Made by a program: the position numbers and the translations under genes
The notes under the pieces: generated by a model
Databases searched by the model: none
The model's input: the letters and a program-made list of their open reading frames with translations, nothing else
What the model was told of the DNA's origin: nothing
From: Pedobacter rhizosphaerae
GTDB taxonomy: Bacteria > Bacteroidota > Bacteroidia > Sphingobacteriales > Sphingobacteriaceae
Assembly: GCF_900111155.1 (NCBI RefSeq)
Contig: NZ_FOGG01000015.1
Coordinates: 62,001 to 126,000 of the forward strand
DNA: 64,000 nucleotides
Direction: 5' to 3'
In this document: positions 62,444 through 64,000 of the stretch, piece after piece
Numbering within the stretch: the first letter of the stretch is position 1
Layout: each line of letters opens with the position of its first letter

Positions 62444-64000
62444 CTATCGGTAGTTCTCATTATAGAATGTTAAATAATCGTTAATACGTTGTCTATCTGT
62501 AAGCTTTTCAAAGTTTTCTTTACTCACAATAAATCCTTTATAAATAGAAGCGGGAACCTTCATAATATTTTTTAGCTGACCCTTAATGCTCTCTTCATAG
62601 ATTTTGGCATCCTCGAGATCAACAAAACTTACAATATAAATTAACTGGTCGTTATCCAATTCCACTAGTTTATGGGTAAGATCGTTATCCGGATAATTAC
62701 CCCTGTTAAACTGGCCAATACCAAAACGAGAAGAACTTAAGGTTAGCGTAGCATCAGCCACATCAATAACGTAATAATACTCTTCAGATTTAGCCGTACT
62801 GAAAATGCTGTTGGCTTTAACAGGTTCCGGAGTTTTAACCTCAGCAGTTTTTTCTGGTACTTTAGCCAGTTCTGCCGCTGGTTTATCTGCTGCATTGATA
62901 TCTGTTGGTATAGGTTTTGGCTTAACATCTATTGGCGTAGCCTGGCTCACAAATCGAGGTTCGCTGCTATCGAAATCTACCAATGCAAAGGTACGGAGCT
63001 TAAAATCTTCCATATTGGCTTCGATATACTTCAAATGCTCCCGAACTAAAGGCGTAATAATCTTATCGTCAGGATAATCGGTAGTTATCTTATTAAACTG
63101 TGTTAATAAAGCATCAACTTTTGAGGTGCGACCAACCGCAATAGCTTTCAGATAGGCATATTGTGGTGCCAGATCATTCTTAGGAAATGCCTGGATATTA
63201 TCATCTGCTTGCTTAATTACGGCCGGATAATCTTTTTTTGCATAAGCATTAAAAGCCACATTGTAATTGTTGTTGGTAATGTTCTCAATCTCACTTTGTT
63301 TTGCCGAGTATGATGGATCAAGAATGGTTTTTGCAAAATTCGACTCTGGGAATTTGGAAAGCACCAATTGCTTGTATTCTGCTGATTTAGCTTCGTTTCC
63401 CCCCTGACTATTCAAATATAGACTATAATATATAGCCGCTAAATGATTGTTTTCAGGGAAGCGCTTCAATAGTTCCAGGTAAATTTTATCAGCTTCTGCT
63501 TTGTCATTAAGCTCTTGTTGATAGAAACTCGCAATCTCGAAATAGGCATCGATAATTTTCTGGTTAGAGCCAGCCAATTGTTCAGGGGTAGTTGGAAGTG
63601 CATCCAGGTATTGCTTTTCTAAGGAGGTTTGATCCGTTGCCGATTGATCGGTATTGCCATTTGCTGGTATAATATCATTAGCTACTTTTCCTCCTGCCAA
63701 AACCTGATTGTTTTCTTGTGCAGAAGAGCGGATACTCTGACGCCAGTTGTCTTCTAATTGCCTGTTGCCCCAGCGCTTTTTAAAATCACCAAAACCACTG
63801 CTTATTGCAGCGTTGTTATTGAAGTAGAAGGTACTGCCAATGTTATTTGCACCCGTATTTAAGGTTTGTCTTGGAAAATCAGGATCATCAATAAATCTGT
63901 TGGTGTTCGTACTGGTACTAGATACCACCACCTTAGGTGTTAAATAGCGCTTTACGCGGGCCTCTCTTTCAGCAGCGGGAAGTTTGGCAATGATTTGCGC
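62444..64000 (-). CDS. SprE/PorW-like type IX secretion TPR lipoprotein (5' end cut)
   Basis: 519 codons visible, open to the right edge (the frame continues AQIIAKLPAAEREARVKRYL). Features of SprE/PorW: the segment STFYFNNNAAISSGFGDFKK followed by RWGNRQLEDNWR, then TPR units such as YQQELNDKAEADKIYLELLK and NAYAKKDYPAVIKQADDNI, a Pro/Lys/Glu linker, and a C-terminal SPOR-like domain (YYVIDVADATLTLSSSRFGI). SprE is an outer-membrane lipoprotein needed for type IX secretion. The signal peptide lies beyond the window. Next to PBP1A. Confidence 0.75.
   Translation of the reverse strand, partial: AQIIAKLPAAEREARVKRYLTPKVVVSSTSTNTNRFIDDPDFPRQTLNTGANNIGSTFYFNNNAAISSGFGDFKKRWGNRQLEDNWRQSIRSSAQENNQVLAGGKVANDIIPANGNTDQSATDQTSLEKQYLDALPTTPEQLAGSNQKIIDAYFEIASFYQQELNDKAEADKIYLELLKRFPENNHLAAIYYSLYLNSQGGNEAKSAEYKQLVLSKFPESNFAKTILDPSYSAKQSEIENITNNNYNVAFNAYAKKDYPAVIKQADDNIQAFPKNDLAPQYAYLKAIAVGRTSKVDALLTQFNKITTDYPDDKIITPLVREHLKYIEANMEDFKLRTFALVDFDSSEPRFVSQATPIDVKPKPIPTDINAADKPAAELAKVPEKTAEVKTPEPVKANSIFSTAKSEEYYYVIDVADATLTLSSSRFGIGQFNRGNYPDNDLTHKLVELDNDQLIYIVSFVDLEDAKIYEESIKGQLKNIMKVPASIYKGFIVSKENFEKLTDRQRINDYLTFYNENYR

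Overview
The window looks like chromosomal DNA from a Bacteroidota bacterium, most like the Sphingobacteriaceae (Pedobacter-type). Support: gldKLMN gliding/type IX secretion genes, a type IX sorting domain of the gliding-motility C-terminal type, promoter elements of the Bacteroidota form TTG-N17-TAnnTTTG, weak Shine-Dalgarno sites, and families such as DUF4271, DUF4286 and an E1 alpha/beta fusion dehydrogenase. No tRNA, rRNA, transposase, phage or CRISPR locus was seen. Assignments come from reading the protein sequences; no database search was run.

Layout. 1-7.8 kb (minus): E1 fusion (cut by the left edge), LutB-like Fe-S protein, M28 peptidase, rpiB, tatC and an LVIVD-repeat lipoprotein. 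8-12.8 kb (minus): fatty-acid/phospholipid operon yceD-rpmF-plsX-fabH-accB-accC. 13-19.7 kb (minus): sulfurtransferase, MFS carrier, DUF4412 protein, a large secreted NHL-repeat protein and pdxA. 19.8-24 kb: rsmA, a thioredoxin-like protein, clpS, a second KAS III, and hicAB with a frameshifted hicA. 24-32.4 kb: an uncharacterised overlapping gene pair, dtd, a membrane glycosyltransferase, a MazG-like protein, DUF4286 and a TPR protein. 32.6-36.9 kb (plus): S9-like pseudopeptidase, histidine kinase and response regulator. 37-41 kb (minus): membrane metallophosphoesterase and an AAA ATPase/VWA pair. 41.6-49.3 kb: PfkB kinase, NTF2-like protein, acetyltransferase, JmjC-cupin, DUF3050, fasciclin, SDR and hemW. 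49.6-51.3 kb (minus): hipBA with an array of operator-like palindromes. 51.5-58.1 kb (plus): DUF4271, uroporphyrinogen-III synthase and gldKLMN. 58.2-64 kb (minus): uvrC, PBP1A and a SprE/PorW-like TPR protein cut by the right edge.

The most striking feature lies between the genes. Many spacers hold degenerate tandem repeats with a strict 7- or 8-base period, often in phase with or a few bases beyond a stop codon (accB, pdxA, rsmA, fabH2, TPR gene, response regulator, kinase gene, hemW). Genes with a clear hairpin terminator (M28, accC, AAA ATPase, JmjC, fasciclin, SDR, gldN/uvrC, PBP1A) lack such an array directly behind them. Several repeat families recur at distant loci and in both orientations. 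They resemble in form the heptanucleotide STRRs known from cyanobacteria, and their role here is unknown.

Functional links: gldKLMN with the SprE/PorW-like gene gives type IX secretion parts, and the NHL-repeat protein is a probable substrate. The FAS operon with the second KAS III and E1 supplies acyl chains. Two toxin-antitoxin loci are present, one apparently damaged.
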